Positions 9,225 to 18,025 of a stretch of 64,000 nucleotides of DNA are shown one piece after another. Positions within the stretch are counted from its first letter, which is position 1. The number at the start of each line of letters is the position of its first letter. This stretch comes from Arthrobacter sp. MYb214 (GTDB taxonomy: Bacteria; Actinomycetota; Actinomycetes; Actinomycetales; Micrococcaceae): the NCBI RefSeq assembly GCF_002979865.1, contig NZ_PCPZ01000004.1:186001-250000 (forward strand), given 5' to 3'. The notes under the pieces were generated by a model. The model made no database searches, was not told the origin of the DNA, and saw only the letters and a program-made list of their open reading frames with translations. The position numbers and the translations under genes were made by a program.

Positions 9225-10183
9225 GTTGGCTAGTGACCGGCGGAGCCGGATATATCGGATCCCACGTGGTGCGTTCGCTGTCCGCGGCAGGCCTTGAGCC
9301 GGTCGTCGTGGACTCGATGTCCAGCGGGGTGCACGGCTTCGTTCCCGAACAGGTGCCGTTCTACCAGCTGAACATCCTGCAGACCGAAAAGCTCGTGGAA
9401 ATCATGAAGCGCCACGAGGTCACCGGGGTCATCCACTTGGCCGGCTACAAGTATGCCGGCGAATCGGTGAAGCACCCGCTGCTGGCCTTCGAGCAGAATG
9501 TCACCGGCACCGCGCACCTGCTCGAAGCCATGGCGTCCTCCCGCGTGCACAACATGGTCTTCTCCTCCTCGGCAGCCGTCTACGGCACCCCGGACGAAGA
9601 TGTGGTGACCGAATCCACCGGCACCTTCCCCGAATCCCCGTACGGACAGAGCAAGCTCGTGGGGGAATGGCTGATCCGCGACCAGGCGGTGGCTACCGGG
9701 CTGAAGCACACCTCGCTGCGCTACTTCAACGTGGTCGGCTCGGGCAGCGAAGAACTCTACGATGCCAGCCCGCACAACCTGTTCCCGCTGGTGTTCCAGG
9801 CGCTGAATGCCGGAAAGACGCCGAAGATCTTCGGCACCGACTACGACACCGAGGACGGCACCTGCGTGCGCGACTACGTGCACGTCGCCGACCTGGCGCT
9901 GGCGCACGTGGAGGCGGCCAGGAAACTGGAAGCCGGCGAGGTATTGGAGCCGGTCTACAATTTGGGCTCCGGCGATGGCGTCTCGGTGCGCCAGATCATG
10001 GATGCGGTAGCGAAGGCCACCGGCATCGGTTTCACCGCGGTGGAAGAAGCGCGCCGCCCGGGCGACCCGGCGCGCATTGTCGCCGACGGGAAGCTGGCCG
10101 CCCGCGACCTTGATTGGCAGATGCGCCATAGCCTGCAGCAGATGGTCCACAGCGCCTGGAAGGCTTCGGCCCAGCGCGGCTGA
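9221..10183 (+). CDS. galE: UDP-glucose 4-epimerase
   Basis: This 320-residue extended SDR enzyme interconverts UDP-galactose and UDP-glucose, closing the Leloir cycle. It has the NAD-binding GGAGYIGSHVV at the N-terminus, VIHLAGYKYAGESV, the serine-containing FSSSAAVYGTP and the catalytic YGQSK. The ATG overlaps the galK stop. It is the last gene of the left-hand sugar cluster; the next gene is convergent and 33 bp away, with no clear terminator between. Confidence 0.95.
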   Translation: MSWLVTGGAGYIGSHVVRSLSAAGLEPVVVDSMSSGVHGFVPEQVPFYQLNILQTEKLVEIMKRHEVTGVIHLAGYKYAGESVKHPLLAFEQNVTGTAHLLEAMASSRVHNMVFSSSAAVYGTPDEDVVTESTGTFPESPYGQSKLVGEWLIRDQAVATGLKHTSLRYFNVVGSGSEELYDASPHNLFPLVFQALNAGKTPKIFGTDYDTEDGTCVRDYVHVADLALAHVEAARKLEAGEVLEPVYNLGSGDGVSVRQIMDAVAKATGIGFTAVEEARRPGDPARIVADGKLAARDLDWQMRHSLQQMVHSAWKASAQRG

Positions 10184-10216
10184 TTGCGCCAAGCTGAAGC
10201 GCAGCGGCCTGGAAAA

Positions 10217-11245
10217 CTAGCTGGTGCGCAGCGTGGCCGCGATCTGGTCCATGGTCTGCGCAATCGCCAGCGATTCAGCCAGCGGCATGACCGGGGATTC
10301 GGCCAGGCCCAGGGCAATGCACTGGGCCACGTGGGCCGCTTCCCAGCCCAAACCGGCAGTAGGCGAGGTTTCCGTGAACTCGCGGCTGTCGGCGATCTTG
10401 CCGTCGGCACTGCGCAGCACCAGCCCGGAACCGCAGCAAATCGGGCGCTGGAGTTCCAAGGTGCCCTGCGTGCCGGCAATCCATGCGCCCTGCGGCGAAT
10501 CGGTTTCGATGCTGCTGAAGACCATTGCCGTGGAACCGTCTACATTGGAAAGGACCGCGGTGAAGGTAGCGTCAACCCCGGTTTTGGCCATGCGTCCCGA
10601 AGCGTGCAGGAGCTGCTTGGCAGGGGAGACCATGGCGCTGAAGGCAATAGGGTAGACGCCGACATCCAGCAGGGCCCCGCCGCCGAGCGCCGGGTCGTAG
10701 ATGCGCGAGTCGTAGTCGACCTCGAACTTGGCGCCGAAATCAGCCTGGACGGTGATGATCTGCCCCAGGATTCCGGACTTGACGACCTGTGAAACCACAT
10801 TGCCGATGGGCAGGAATCGTGACCACATGGCTTCCATGGCGAAAACTCCGGCAGCCTTGGCCGCCTCGATGATCCGGGAAGTTTGCCCGGCGTCCAGGCT
10901 CATTGGCTTCTCCACCAGGACATGCTTGCCCGCGGCGATCGCCTCGAGCGCAAGTTCCGCGTGGCCGCTGTGCGGGACGGCGATGTAGACGACATCCACC
11001 CCAGGGTCCCCGAGCACCTCGGCATAGGAGCCGAAGGCCCGGGTTCCGGCGTCTCCGTAGGTGCGTGCGAACTGCTCGGAGCGGGCCAAGGTGCGCGAGC
11101 CGACTGCTGCGAGCCGGCTGGCGGTCAAGTCGTTCAGCGATGCGGCAAACTGCGAGGCGATCCACCCCGGCCCGAGGATGCCCCAATTCAGCGCAGGAGC
11201 CGAGGAGGGATGGGGCAGCGTGGATTCGGGTAAGGCTAGTGGCAC
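10217..11245 (-). CDS. Gfo/Idh/MocA-family NAD(P)-dependent oxidoreductase
   Basis: This 342-residue cytoplasmic dehydrogenase has an N-terminal Rossmann fold (WGILGPGWIASQFA), the family hallmark EKP in GKHVLVEKPMSLD and the following MEAMWSRFLP typical of the dihydrodiol/trans-1,2-dihydrobenzene-diol dehydrogenase-like subgroup. The start is a GTG preceded by GGAG at 6 nt. Substrate cannot be read from the sequence; sugars or polyols are usual for the family. It is convergent with galE and is probably a single-gene unit. Confidence 0.85.
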   Translation of the reverse strand: MPLALPESTLPHPSSAPALNWGILGPGWIASQFAASLNDLTASRLAAVGSRTLARSEQFARTYGDAGTRAFGSYAEVLGDPGVDVVYIAVPHSGHAELALEAIAAGKHVLVEKPMSLDAGQTSRIIEAAKAAGVFAMEAMWSRFLPIGNVVSQVVKSGILGQIITVQADFGAKFEVDYDSRIYDPALGGGALLDVGVYPIAFSAMVSPAKQLLHASGRMAKTGVDATFTAVLSNVDGSTAMVFSSIETDSPQGAWIAGTQGTLELQRPICCGSGLVLRSADGKIADSREFTETSPTAGLGWEAAHVAQCIALGLAESPVMPLAESLAIAQTMDQIAATLRTS

Positions 11246-11777
11246 TGAAGGCTCCGATGGCAGGCAAAATTCATGGTGGATCCTAATCAGACTAGTGGAA
11301 GGCGCAAGGCGGGGGAAGAGCAGTATTCCAACGACTATTCACCGATCAGCAGCATCTGGGGTTAGCGGTATGCGGCCCCAGGGCATCCTCGGTTAATCAG
11401 TGTGCATCCTCGTGACCGCCAAGGGCAGCGTCCGGGCCACGGTTGGCAGGCCGGCAGGCGGGCCGCGAGTAGTGCTGGCGATTCATCTGGCGACCGCAAC
11501 ACCGCTACGCTTCTGCCTCGCTTTCGCTGAATTCGCGACTAGATCCAGCGGAATATCCCTGCTATCGCGCAGCGGGCGGGCGGTAGCCTCGCGGGCTTCT
11601 CGCACTTAGCGGTGGGCCATGGCATCGAAAAGCGCACGGGCGGAAACTCGGATTGGGCGAGCACATCCCCTCAAGGGTCCTGCTGGAAGCGCGCAGTAAT
11701 ATCCGGGATCCCATCCTCGCCGCCGGCGCCAGCGATGGGCTGGCTGGTAAGCCTCAATTGCTGAGCCAACCGCCTGG
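11246..11777. other. 532-bp stretch without a supported gene
   Basis: The gap lies upstream of the leftward oxidoreductase (so it holds that promoter) and downstream of the leftward amidase gene. Short open frames exist on both strands, but none has a ribosome-binding site together with recognisable protein character. It is unusually long for this gene-dense window and might hold decayed coding sequence or an RNA gene; I see no clear hairpin or repeat. Confidence 0.5.
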
Positions 11778-12572
11778 CTACAGGTCGACCGCGTTGGCCA
11801 GCACCGGCAGCTGCTTGCGAGCGGCCTGGACCTGACTGAGATCCAGATCGACTACCAGCAGCTCGGGTTCTGCACCGGCCCGGGCAATAATGCGTCCTAG
11901 CGGATCAACCACCACCGAATGCCCGACGCCCAAAGGCGCGGTACCGGTGATCTTGCGTCCAATGCTTTCAGGATCAGCCTGGTCCACTGCCACCACGAAC
12001 GTCGTCGCGTCCAAGGCGCGGGCCTGCGCAAGGGTGGTCCACTGCTCGGCCTTGCCCTCGCCCTGGCCCCACGAAGCGCTGACGATATTGACCGCTGCAC
12101 CAGCCTTCGCATGGCGGGTGAACAAGCGCGGGAACCGCAAGTCGTAGCAGGTGGCCAAACCGATCGTCGTTCCCTCATGCTCGAACTGCACCGGAGAAGT
12201 TCCGGGCGTCACCGAATCCGACTCGGCATAGCCGAAGGCATCGTAGAGGTGGATCTTGTCATAGTGGGTATCTACGCCTTCACCGGCGACCAGCAAGGTG
12301 TTGCGTACCCGGCCGCCTTCACCGGGGGTGAACATGCCCACGGCAATGGTGATGCCTATATCCCGCGCCTGCTGGCGGATCAGTGTAGCCCAGGGCCCAT
12401 CCAGGGGTTGCGCGTACTTGGCGAGATCGTGGCCGAAGGAAACCTGCATGGCCTCGGGGAAGACCACCAGCGAGGCGCCTGCTTCCTTTGCCCGGCGCGC
12501 ATGATCGCGCACTGTTACCAGATTGCGCTGCGGATCAGCGGTGCTCAGAACCTGCGCCAAAGCGATTCTCAT
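11778..12572 (-). CDS. Carbon-nitrogen hydrolase (nitrilase superfamily, Nit/omega-amidase-like)
   Basis: This 264-residue protein has the complete nitrilase-superfamily triad: Glu in VVFPEAMQVSF, Lys in THYDKIHLYDAFGY and the nucleophilic Cys in LATCYDLRFPRLF. The motif contexts resemble the Nit1/omega-amidase branch that hydrolyses small amides such as deaminated glutathione or alpha-ketoglutaramate, though the exact substrate is inference. I chose the ATG at 12572 (MRIALAQVL) because an AAAGGA site precedes it and the family begins there; a longer frame to 12620 has no support. Confidence 0.85.
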   Translation of the reverse strand: MRIALAQVLSTADPQRNLVTVRDHARRAKEAGASLVVFPEAMQVSFGHDLAKYAQPLDGPWATLIRQQARDIGITIAVGMFTPGEGGRVRNTLLVAGEGVDTHYDKIHLYDAFGYAESDSVTPGTSPVQFEHEGTTIGLATCYDLRFPRLFTRHAKAGAAVNIVSASWGQGEGKAEQWTTLAQARALDATTFVVAVDQADPESIGRKITGTAPLGVGHSVVVDPLGRIIARAGAEPELLVVDLDLSQVQAARKQLPVLANAVDL

Positions 12573-12647
12573 GGGATAGTCCTTTCCTGCTGCCAGCTGC
12601 TGGCTATGCGCTACCTTCACGACTCTACGCAGTAGCGATCAGCGAAG

Positions 12648-13676
12648 CTACATCCGGGCCATCTGCACCTCTTCACGGCCCTTGGACACCGACATCACGT
12701 CCTTTTGGCGCTCACCGTCCACCTGGGCAGCCAAGGCATCCAGCTGCGACATTGATTCCAGGGATAAGCGGACATCCAGCGCCCCCAGATTATCCTCGAA
12801 GTGCGCGCTGAAGCGGGTCCCCGGAATCGGGGAGACGGCCACATTGAATGCGCGTGCTTTTTCATAAACCCACGCCAGTGACACCTGGGCGGTTGAAACA
12901 CCTTCGCGCTGGGCCACCTCCGCGATGACTTGCCGCAATGGATGGTTGTGCTGCATGCGGGCCGCTTCGAAGCGCGGGAAGTTATGGCGGATGTCGTTGG
13001 CTTCAAGCTGCTGCAGGGAATCAACTTCTCCGGTGAAGTACCCGCGACCCAGCGACGCGTAGGTCACCAGGCCCACGCCGAGTTCACTGGCGGCTGGCAA
13101 GAGCCATCTTTCGATGTCCCGGCTGAAAATCGAGTACTCCATCTGGATCGCGGAAATTGGATGCACCTTGTGGGCTCGGCGCAGCTCCTCGGAAGTCACT
13201 TCGGACAAGCCGATGTGCCGGGCCTTCCCTGCTTCGACTAGCTCCTTGTAGGCTCCGACAGTCTCCTCGATTGGCACCCGGGAATCCACCCGGTGGTAGT
13301 AGTACAGGTCAACGTGGTCTACGCCCAGCCGCTGCAGGCTCGCATCCATGCATTTCTTGATGAAGTCCGGGTCGCCATTAGCGCGTGGGTCTCCCGGATT
13401 CTTCGGACGCACGATGCCCGCCTTGGTTGCCAGGGTGACTTCGCCGCGACGGGTTTTGAGCACCTGCGAGAGCAGGGTTTCGTTGTGCCCTTCGCCGTAG
13501 ATGTTGGCGGTATCCAGGAACGTGACGCCGCGATCAAGAACATGGTTCAAGGTGCGCAGGGATTCGGCATCGTCGGCCGATCCGTAGGGCCCGCTCAGGG
13601 ACATGCAACCAAAACCCTGCGAGGTGGCTTCCAACCCCTGGCCGAGGTCGATGCTGTTTGCGATCTGCTGTGCCAT
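12648..13676 (-). CDS. Aldo/keto reductase
   Basis: This 342-residue NADPH-dependent reductase has the AKR catalytic tetrad: Asp and Tyr in FLDTANIYGEG, Lys in TLATKAGI and His in LYYYHRVDSRVPIEETVG. The last segment is typical of the AKR13/YajO-like group. An AAGGACC site precedes ATG 13676. It is divergent from a TetR gene with an operator-like palindrome between them, suggesting local control. Physiological substrate unknown; detoxification of carbonyl compounds is typical. Confidence 0.9.
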   Translation of the reverse strand: MAQQIANSIDLGQGLEATSQGFGCMSLSGPYGSADDAESLRTLNHVLDRGVTFLDTANIYGEGHNETLLSQVLKTRRGEVTLATKAGIVRPKNPGDPRANGDPDFIKKCMDASLQRLGVDHVDLYYYHRVDSRVPIEETVGAYKELVEAGKARHIGLSEVTSEELRRAHKVHPISAIQMEYSIFSRDIERWLLPAASELGVGLVTYASLGRGYFTGEVDSLQQLEANDIRHNFPRFEAARMQHNHPLRQVIAEVAQREGVSTAQVSLAWVYEKARAFNVAVSPIPGTRFSAHFEDNLGALDVRLSLESMSQLDALAAQVDGERQKDVMSVSKGREEVQMARM

Positions 13677-13820
13677 GGTGGTCCTTCGAGTAGTCAGTTT
13701 CTCTCTTCTTGAGCCTAGCGAAGCAGGATTCAGCGGTCATCATGTTCCGTGATTTATTGAGTTCCGTGAACTGCGGCCGAAACGACACACCGTAGCTAAA
13801 GTGGCAATGACCAGCATAAA

Positions 13821-13862
13821 GAGACTGTGTCTCACTTCTGCCCTTGAATCTCAGAGTAAAAT
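13821..13862 (+). promoter_or_regulatory. TetR-type operator and -10 for the rightward TetR gene
   Basis: A 13-bp palindrome GAGACTGTGTCTC (13821-13833) lies between the aldo/keto reductase and the TetR gene. A -10-like TAAAAT at 13857-13862 ends 7 bp before ATG 13870, which would give a leaderless transcript, with the palindrome just upstream of the -35 region. Autorepression is inferred. Confidence 0.5.
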
Positions 13863-13869
13863 TCTTGCC

Positions 13870-14466
13870 ATGGGAAGCGTGGTTCGCGATCGAGTGCGCG
13901 AAAAGATGAAAGCCGAGTTGGCGGAACAGGTTTATGCCGTGTTCGCCGAACGCGGCATGGAGAACGTCACCGCCCAGCAGGCAGCCCAGGCAATCGGAAT
14001 ATCCCGTGCCACGTTCTTCCGGTACTTCTCGTCAAAAGAGGACGCGGTAGTTACTGCGTTGCGTTCCATGACCGCGCACTTCTCCGACATGGCCAGCTCC
14101 ATGTCTTCGCATCCGGGCGAGAGCTTGTTGGAGCTTTTGCGCCGCAGCTTTGAATCGGCAGTAGTATTCGCTGAGCAGGATCCGGTGGCGATGCAGGGCC
14201 GCATTGAGCTGGTCAGGAGCACCCCTGCGCTCCGGGCCAGCTGGCAGGAATCCCGGCGAGAGCAGCAGGTAGCGCTGGCCCAGGCGCTGTCGCCGTTCTG
14301 CGCGAACCAGCGGCTGGCTGAAACCGCCGCGTTGCTGGGTCTGGCCCTTTACGACCATGCACTGACCCGTTGGGTTGGGACGGCGGGCAGTACACTTCGC
14401 GAGATCCTCGATGAAGCCTTCGACTTCGCGGCCATGATCGATGACAACTGGGCGGAGAAGCGCTAG
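13870..14466 (+). CDS. TetR/AcrR-family transcriptional regulator
   Basis: This 198-residue regulator has an N-terminal TetR helix-turn-helix (TAQQAAQAIGISRATFFRYF at about residues 37-56) and a helical ligand-binding C-terminal half resembling TetR_C. I chose ATG 13870 because the DNA-binding domain begins right after it and a -10 box sits 7 bp upstream; ATG 13807 would add 21 residues without a good ribosome-binding site. It probably controls itself and the divergent aldo/keto reductase. It is convergent with the next TetR gene, with 13 bp between stops. Confidence 0.88.
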   Translation: MGSVVRDRVREKMKAELAEQVYAVFAERGMENVTAQQAAQAIGISRATFFRYFSSKEDAVVTALRSMTAHFSDMASSMSSHPGESLLELLRRSFESAVVFAEQDPVAMQGRIELVRSTPALRASWQESRREQQVALAQALSPFCANQRLAETAALLGLALYDHALTRWVGTAGSTLREILDEAFDFAAMIDDNWAEKR

Positions 14467-14479
14467 CAACCGCTACAGG

Positions 14480-15067
14480 CTACGGCAAGCGAAGCACCTT
14501 GATCGCCTCGGCCAAGTACGGTTCCGGGCTGGGGTCAGCAGATTGCGCCCAGCTGATCCATGCTGCAAAAGTCACCGTGCCGAAGGCCAGCGCCAGATAG
14601 GGCGCCGTCTGCGCGCTGACCCCGCCTTCCGAGAAATGCCGCAGCACCCGCTCGTTGTCCTTGCCCATCCGCATCGAGGCCTGGGCCAGGAGCTCGGGCT
14701 GGTCAGCGATAAGCCGCAGGCGTCCTCGCGTGACCTCCGGATCCGGCAGCGAATCGAAAGCTGCCACCGCAGCAGCGTGCATGGCACCCACCAGGTCGTG
14801 GCCCTCCTGCTTCGCCGAGGCGAAGGCGCCGTCTGAAATGGCCGAAGCTTCCAGCAGGCCGCCCCACACCAAATCCGCCTTGGAAGCGAAATAGCGGTAG
14901 AGGCTCTTGCGTCCGATTCCCGCTTCTTCGGCAATTTGCGCCATCGAGACTTCGCCATAGCCATGCTTGGCGAAGAGCGCCAGGGCGGTGCGGGCCACGG
15001 AGTCGGGATCAATGGACTGCGGGCGCCCAGGCAGGTGCGTGGCAACGGAATCTCGGGTGTCAGGCAT
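14480..15067 (-). CDS. TetR-family transcriptional regulator, divergent from an SDR dehydrogenase
   Basis: This 195-residue TetR protein has the HTH SMAQIAEEAGIGRKSLYRYF followed by SKADLVWGGL. The start at MPDTRDSV (15067) fits the domain; the frame is open further upstream, but that region carries the operator. The divergent SDR gene begins 84 bp away with a near-perfect palindrome between, the classic arrangement for a repressor of a neighbouring enzyme gene. Ligand unknown. Confidence 0.88.
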   Translation of the reverse strand: MPDTRDSVATHLPGRPQSIDPDSVARTALALFAKHGYGEVSMAQIAEEAGIGRKSLYRYFASKADLVWGGLLEASAISDGAFASAKQEGHDLVGAMHAAAVAAFDSLPDPEVTRGRLRLIADQPELLAQASMRMGKDNERVLRHFSEGGVSAQTAPYLALAFGTVTFAAWISWAQSADPSPEPYLAEAIKVLRLP

Positions 15068-15089
15068 ATCCCAATTATGGCCCATTGAG

Positions 15090-15110
15090 TTAAGACACAG
15101 TGTGTCATAA
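15090..15110. promoter_or_regulatory. TetR-type operator in the TetR/SDR divergent promoter
   Basis: A 21-bp palindrome is centred on G15100, with core GACACAGTGTGTC (15094-15106) and outer TTA/TAA triplets; one A/A pair is mismatched. Its position between divergent starts suits repression of both genes by the leftward TetR protein. Confidence 0.75.
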
Positions 15111-15150
15111 CATGAAACTACCAATTCATCGGCAACCAGAAGGAACGGTT

Positions 15151-15927
15151 ATGGGCATGGAAAACGCATGGCAGGAAAAGGTCACCGCAGAACGTTTTGC
15201 CGGCAAGACAGTGGTGGTCACTGGCGCCGGTTCGGGCATCGGCAAGGCCACCGCGCTGCGCGTGGCCAAGGAAGGCGGCAAGGTGATCGCCGCGGACATC
15301 AGCCGCGAACGGCGCGATGAGCTTGTTGCCGAGAACCCGGATCTGGACGTTGCCGTTGTGGCCGGCGACATCACCGACCAAGCGGTAGTGGACCAGGTAG
15401 TGGCAGCTGGCGAGGGGCGGATCGATGCGCTGGCCAACGTCGCCGGCATTATGGACAAGTTCGAGCCGATCCACGAGATCGAGGACTCGACCTGGGAACG
15501 GGTCATGAATGTGAACGTCAATTCCGTTCTGAAGCTGACCCGTTCGGTGGTCCCGCTGATGCTCGAGGCCGGCCAGGGCAACGTGGTCAATGTGGCTTCG
15601 GAAGCTGGCCTGCGCGGCTCGGCCGCCGGCGTCGCATACACGGCCTCGAAGCACGCGGTCATCGGCATGACCAAGAACTCGGCTGTCATGTACGGCAAGA
15701 AGGGGCTGCGTTTCAACGCAGTGGCTCCGGGTGCGGTGCAGACCAATATCGAGGCTCCAATGGCCTCCGAATTTGCCCAGCAGGTAATCCCTCCGCTGAT
15801 GGGCATCATTCCGGGCATGGCTACCGCAAGCCAGCTCGCCGCCTCGATCACCTTCCTGCTCAGCGAGGACAGCACCAACATCAACGGCGTGGTCCTGGCT
15901 TCAGATACCGGCTGGAGCGCCATCTAG
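15151..15927 (+). CDS. SDR-family NAD(P)-dependent oxidoreductase
   Basis: This 258-residue classical short-chain dehydrogenase has the cofactor motif TGAGSGIGKA, NVAGI in the central sheet, and the Ser/Tyr/Lys catalytic set in VNVASEAG and YTASKHA. ATG 15151 is preceded by AGAAGGAACGG, so I prefer it over an earlier in-frame ATG at 15100 that lies inside the operator. Substrate unknown; control by the divergent TetR repressor suggests an inducible role. A strong hairpin follows. Confidence 0.9.
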   Translation: MGMENAWQEKVTAERFAGKTVVVTGAGSGIGKATALRVAKEGGKVIAADISRERRDELVAENPDLDVAVVAGDITDQAVVDQVVAAGEGRIDALANVAGIMDKFEPIHEIEDSTWERVMNVNVNSVLKLTRSVVPLMLEAGQGNVVNVASEAGLRGSAAGVAYTASKHAVIGMTKNSAVMYGKKGLRFNAVAPGAVQTNIEAPMASEFAQQVIPPLMGIIPGMATASQLAASITFLLSEDSTNINGVVLASDTGWSAI

Positions 15928-15974
15928 CAAGGCCTGCCTGGAGACGAGTTTCCCTGCCAGCAGGTGGAACGGCC

Positions 15975-16018
15975 ATCGGCCGGGGTGCACTGGAAAGCTC
16001 CAGTGCACCCCGGCCGAT
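15975..16018. terminator. Bidirectional hairpin between SDR gene and dctA
   Basis: Arms 15975-15994 and 15999-16018 form a perfect 20-bp stem with a 4-nt loop (AAGC). It lies between convergent genes, so it can serve both. T-runs are absent on either side. Confidence 0.7.
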
Positions 16019-16063
16019 TAGCTCTCAAGGTCCCCGCAGTTTTCCGTGCGGCAACCGCCTGAC

Positions 16064-17581
16064 TCAGCTGCGCGCTTCTGCGCGTTCCTCATCGGGGTAG
16101 CTTTTTTGCGTGGCCGCAGCTGCTTCGGCTTCGGTTGCCGGGCTCATATCGAACTTGAGCAGGGCCTCCGGGGTGGGGCCACCGCCGAACTTCGGTGAAG
16201 GCTGGCCGCCGTTGGCTACGCGTTCGGCCTCCATGGCTTCCCATTCCTCATCGCGTCCGAGCATGCGGGCCGAGTCCTCATTGGTGATTTCCCCGGCGAA
16301 GGCGCGCTTCATTGCCTCGCGGTCGAACTGCCCTTCCCATTTGGCGACCACGAAGGTGGCCACGCAGTTGCCCAGCAGGTTCACGGCAACGCGCATCGAA
16401 TCCATGATGCGGTCCGCGCCCAGCAACAGGGCCACGCCGGCCACCGGGAAGATGCCCAGGGCGGCTGCCGTCGCCGATAGGGCCAAGAACGAGGATCCAG
16501 GGACGCCGGCCATGCCCTTGGAAGTCAGCAGCAGGATGCCCAGGGCGGCAAGCTGCTGGCCAAAGCTGAGATTGTGGCCGAACGCCTGGGCCAGGAACAG
16601 CAGCGAGATGGACAAGTAGATGGCCGCACCGTCGAGGTTGAAGGAATATCCGGTCGGGACCACCAAGCCGGTGGTGGCGCGGGAGCATCCGGCGTTGGTC
16701 AGCTTGGTCATGATGCGAGGCATCACCGACTCGGTTGATGCGGTGCCCAGGGCCAGCAGGAATTCCTCGCGGGTGTACTTGATGAATTGCCACAGCGGAA
16801 CCCGCGCAAATCCCCAGGCGATCAGGAAGAGGATGCCGATGAACAGCAGGGCCGCGGCGTAGCAGGCGAGAATTAATTTCGCATAGGTGCCCAGTGTCTC
16901 GATGCCGTATTGGCCGATGATGAAGCCCATGGCGCCGAAGGCACCCAGGGGTGCGACCCGCATGACCCAGCTCATGACCTTGAAGATCAGCTCCAGGACG
17001 TTCTCGAACACCGCGAGCAGTGGTGCGCAGCGTTCCTGGCCGACCACCACGATGGCTGCGCCGAAGAAGACCGAGAAGAACAACACCTGCAGCAAGTTAT
17101 TATCCGCGAAGGCGCCGATGACGCTGACCGGGATGATTCCCAGGATGAAGTCGGCGGCCCCCTTGGCCTCTCCGGATTTCTCTTCGATGGCCCCGGCGTC
17201 GAGGGATGACGGGTCGATGTTCAACCCGGCGCCTGGCTGGAAGAGGTTGGCAATGATCAGGCCGAAGACCAGGGCGAAGAGTGTGGCGCAGGTGAAGTAG
17301 ACCAATGCCTTGACGCCAACGCGTCCCACTGCCTTGACATCGCCCACCGCCGCAATGCCGGTGACAATCACCAGGAAGATCAGCGGGGCGATGATCATCT
17401 TGATCAGCATGATGAATCCGTCGCCCAGCGGGCGCAACTCGGATCCGACCTTCGGCAGGAAGTGGCCGATCAAGACGCCGGCGACGATTGCGACGCCAAG
17501 CTGGAAGAACAGGGAAGTGTAGAAAGGTTTCTTGGGGGTTGGCTCAGCGACCCGGAAGTCGTCTGCGGATTTGATTTTCAT
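16064..17581 (-). CDS. dctA: Dicarboxylate/amino acid:cation symporter (DctA family)
   Basis: This 505-residue membrane protein of the SLC1/DAACS family imports C4-dicarboxylates (or glutamate) with H+ or Na+. The Ser-rich re-entrant motif TASTESVMP and the cation/substrate segment YSFNLDGAAIYL are visible, with about eight membrane spans beginning at FFQLGVAIVAGVLIGHFLP. An AGGAGC site sets ATG 17581. The C-terminus carries a hydrophilic tail of roughly 85 residues beyond the last transport helix, longer than in typical DctA. Dicarboxylate specificity fits the nearby malic enzyme and malate synthase, but glutamate cannot be excluded. Confidence 0.9.
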   Translation of the reverse strand: MKIKSADDFRVAEPTPKKPFYTSLFFQLGVAIVAGVLIGHFLPKVGSELRPLGDGFIMLIKMIIAPLIFLVIVTGIAAVGDVKAVGRVGVKALVYFTCATLFALVFGLIIANLFQPGAGLNIDPSSLDAGAIEEKSGEAKGAADFILGIIPVSVIGAFADNNLLQVLFFSVFFGAAIVVVGQERCAPLLAVFENVLELIFKVMSWVMRVAPLGAFGAMGFIIGQYGIETLGTYAKLILACYAAALLFIGILFLIAWGFARVPLWQFIKYTREEFLLALGTASTESVMPRIMTKLTNAGCSRATTGLVVPTGYSFNLDGAAIYLSISLLFLAQAFGHNLSFGQQLAALGILLLTSKGMAGVPGSSFLALSATAAALGIFPVAGVALLLGADRIMDSMRVAVNLLGNCVATFVVAKWEGQFDREAMKRAFAGEITNEDSARMLGRDEEWEAMEAERVANGGQPSPKFGGGPTPEALLKFDMSPATEAEAAAATQKSYPDEERAEARS

Positions 17582-18025
17582 GGCTGCTCCTGAGGATGGA
17601 CTCGCTCCGAGGTATGTGCCCGTGGCTTGGATGGTGTCAACTGTAAGGCACGTCACAATATTCCGCAATGAAAAAAGATAATTTCGTTATGCGGAATGGA
17701 TTCCTTCTGGATTATGGAATTAATCCGTGTTTGATAGGCATTTATCTGGCTCCGAGTACCGCTGTGCCGATGGCGGCAGCGTTGGGCGTGTCACGCGCCA
17801 TCGGGGGCTCGTGCTGTGCCGCGCGGGGCCGGCGAGGAATGAACCCGGGGGTACCGCTGTTCTTGATGCAGGGATCCCGGTTATTGCGCGTCGGGCAATC
17901 GGGCTGTGTCGCCCGGGCTGGCCGCCGTAAGCTGACCCTACCTGGAAGTCGCGGATGGCTTACTGGGATCATGGACAAAGGTGGAACCCACCGATTACTT
18001 CCAGCAGGATTGAGAGCACTCACTT
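17582..18025. other. 444-bp divergent promoter region, dctA / ABC exporter
   Basis: No gene is supported here. The dctA-proximal part is AT-rich and carries repeated TTCCGCA/TGCGGAA half-sites (see 17660-17697). The exporter-proximal part is GC-rich without a clear promoter. An open frame from 17668 has no ribosome-binding site or recognisable protein character. Confidence 0.5.
17660..17697. promoter_or_regulatory. Inverted TTCCGCA repeat upstream of dctA
   Basis: ATTCCGCA (17660-17667) and TGCGGAAT (17690-17697) are perfect inverted half-sites 22 bp apart, in the dctA upstream region. The right-hand 17 bases (17681-17697) match the IclR-like site before malic enzyme at 10 of 17 positions, concentrated in the TATrCGGAA half. 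A regulator site is likely; which protein binds is unknown. Confidence 0.45.
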
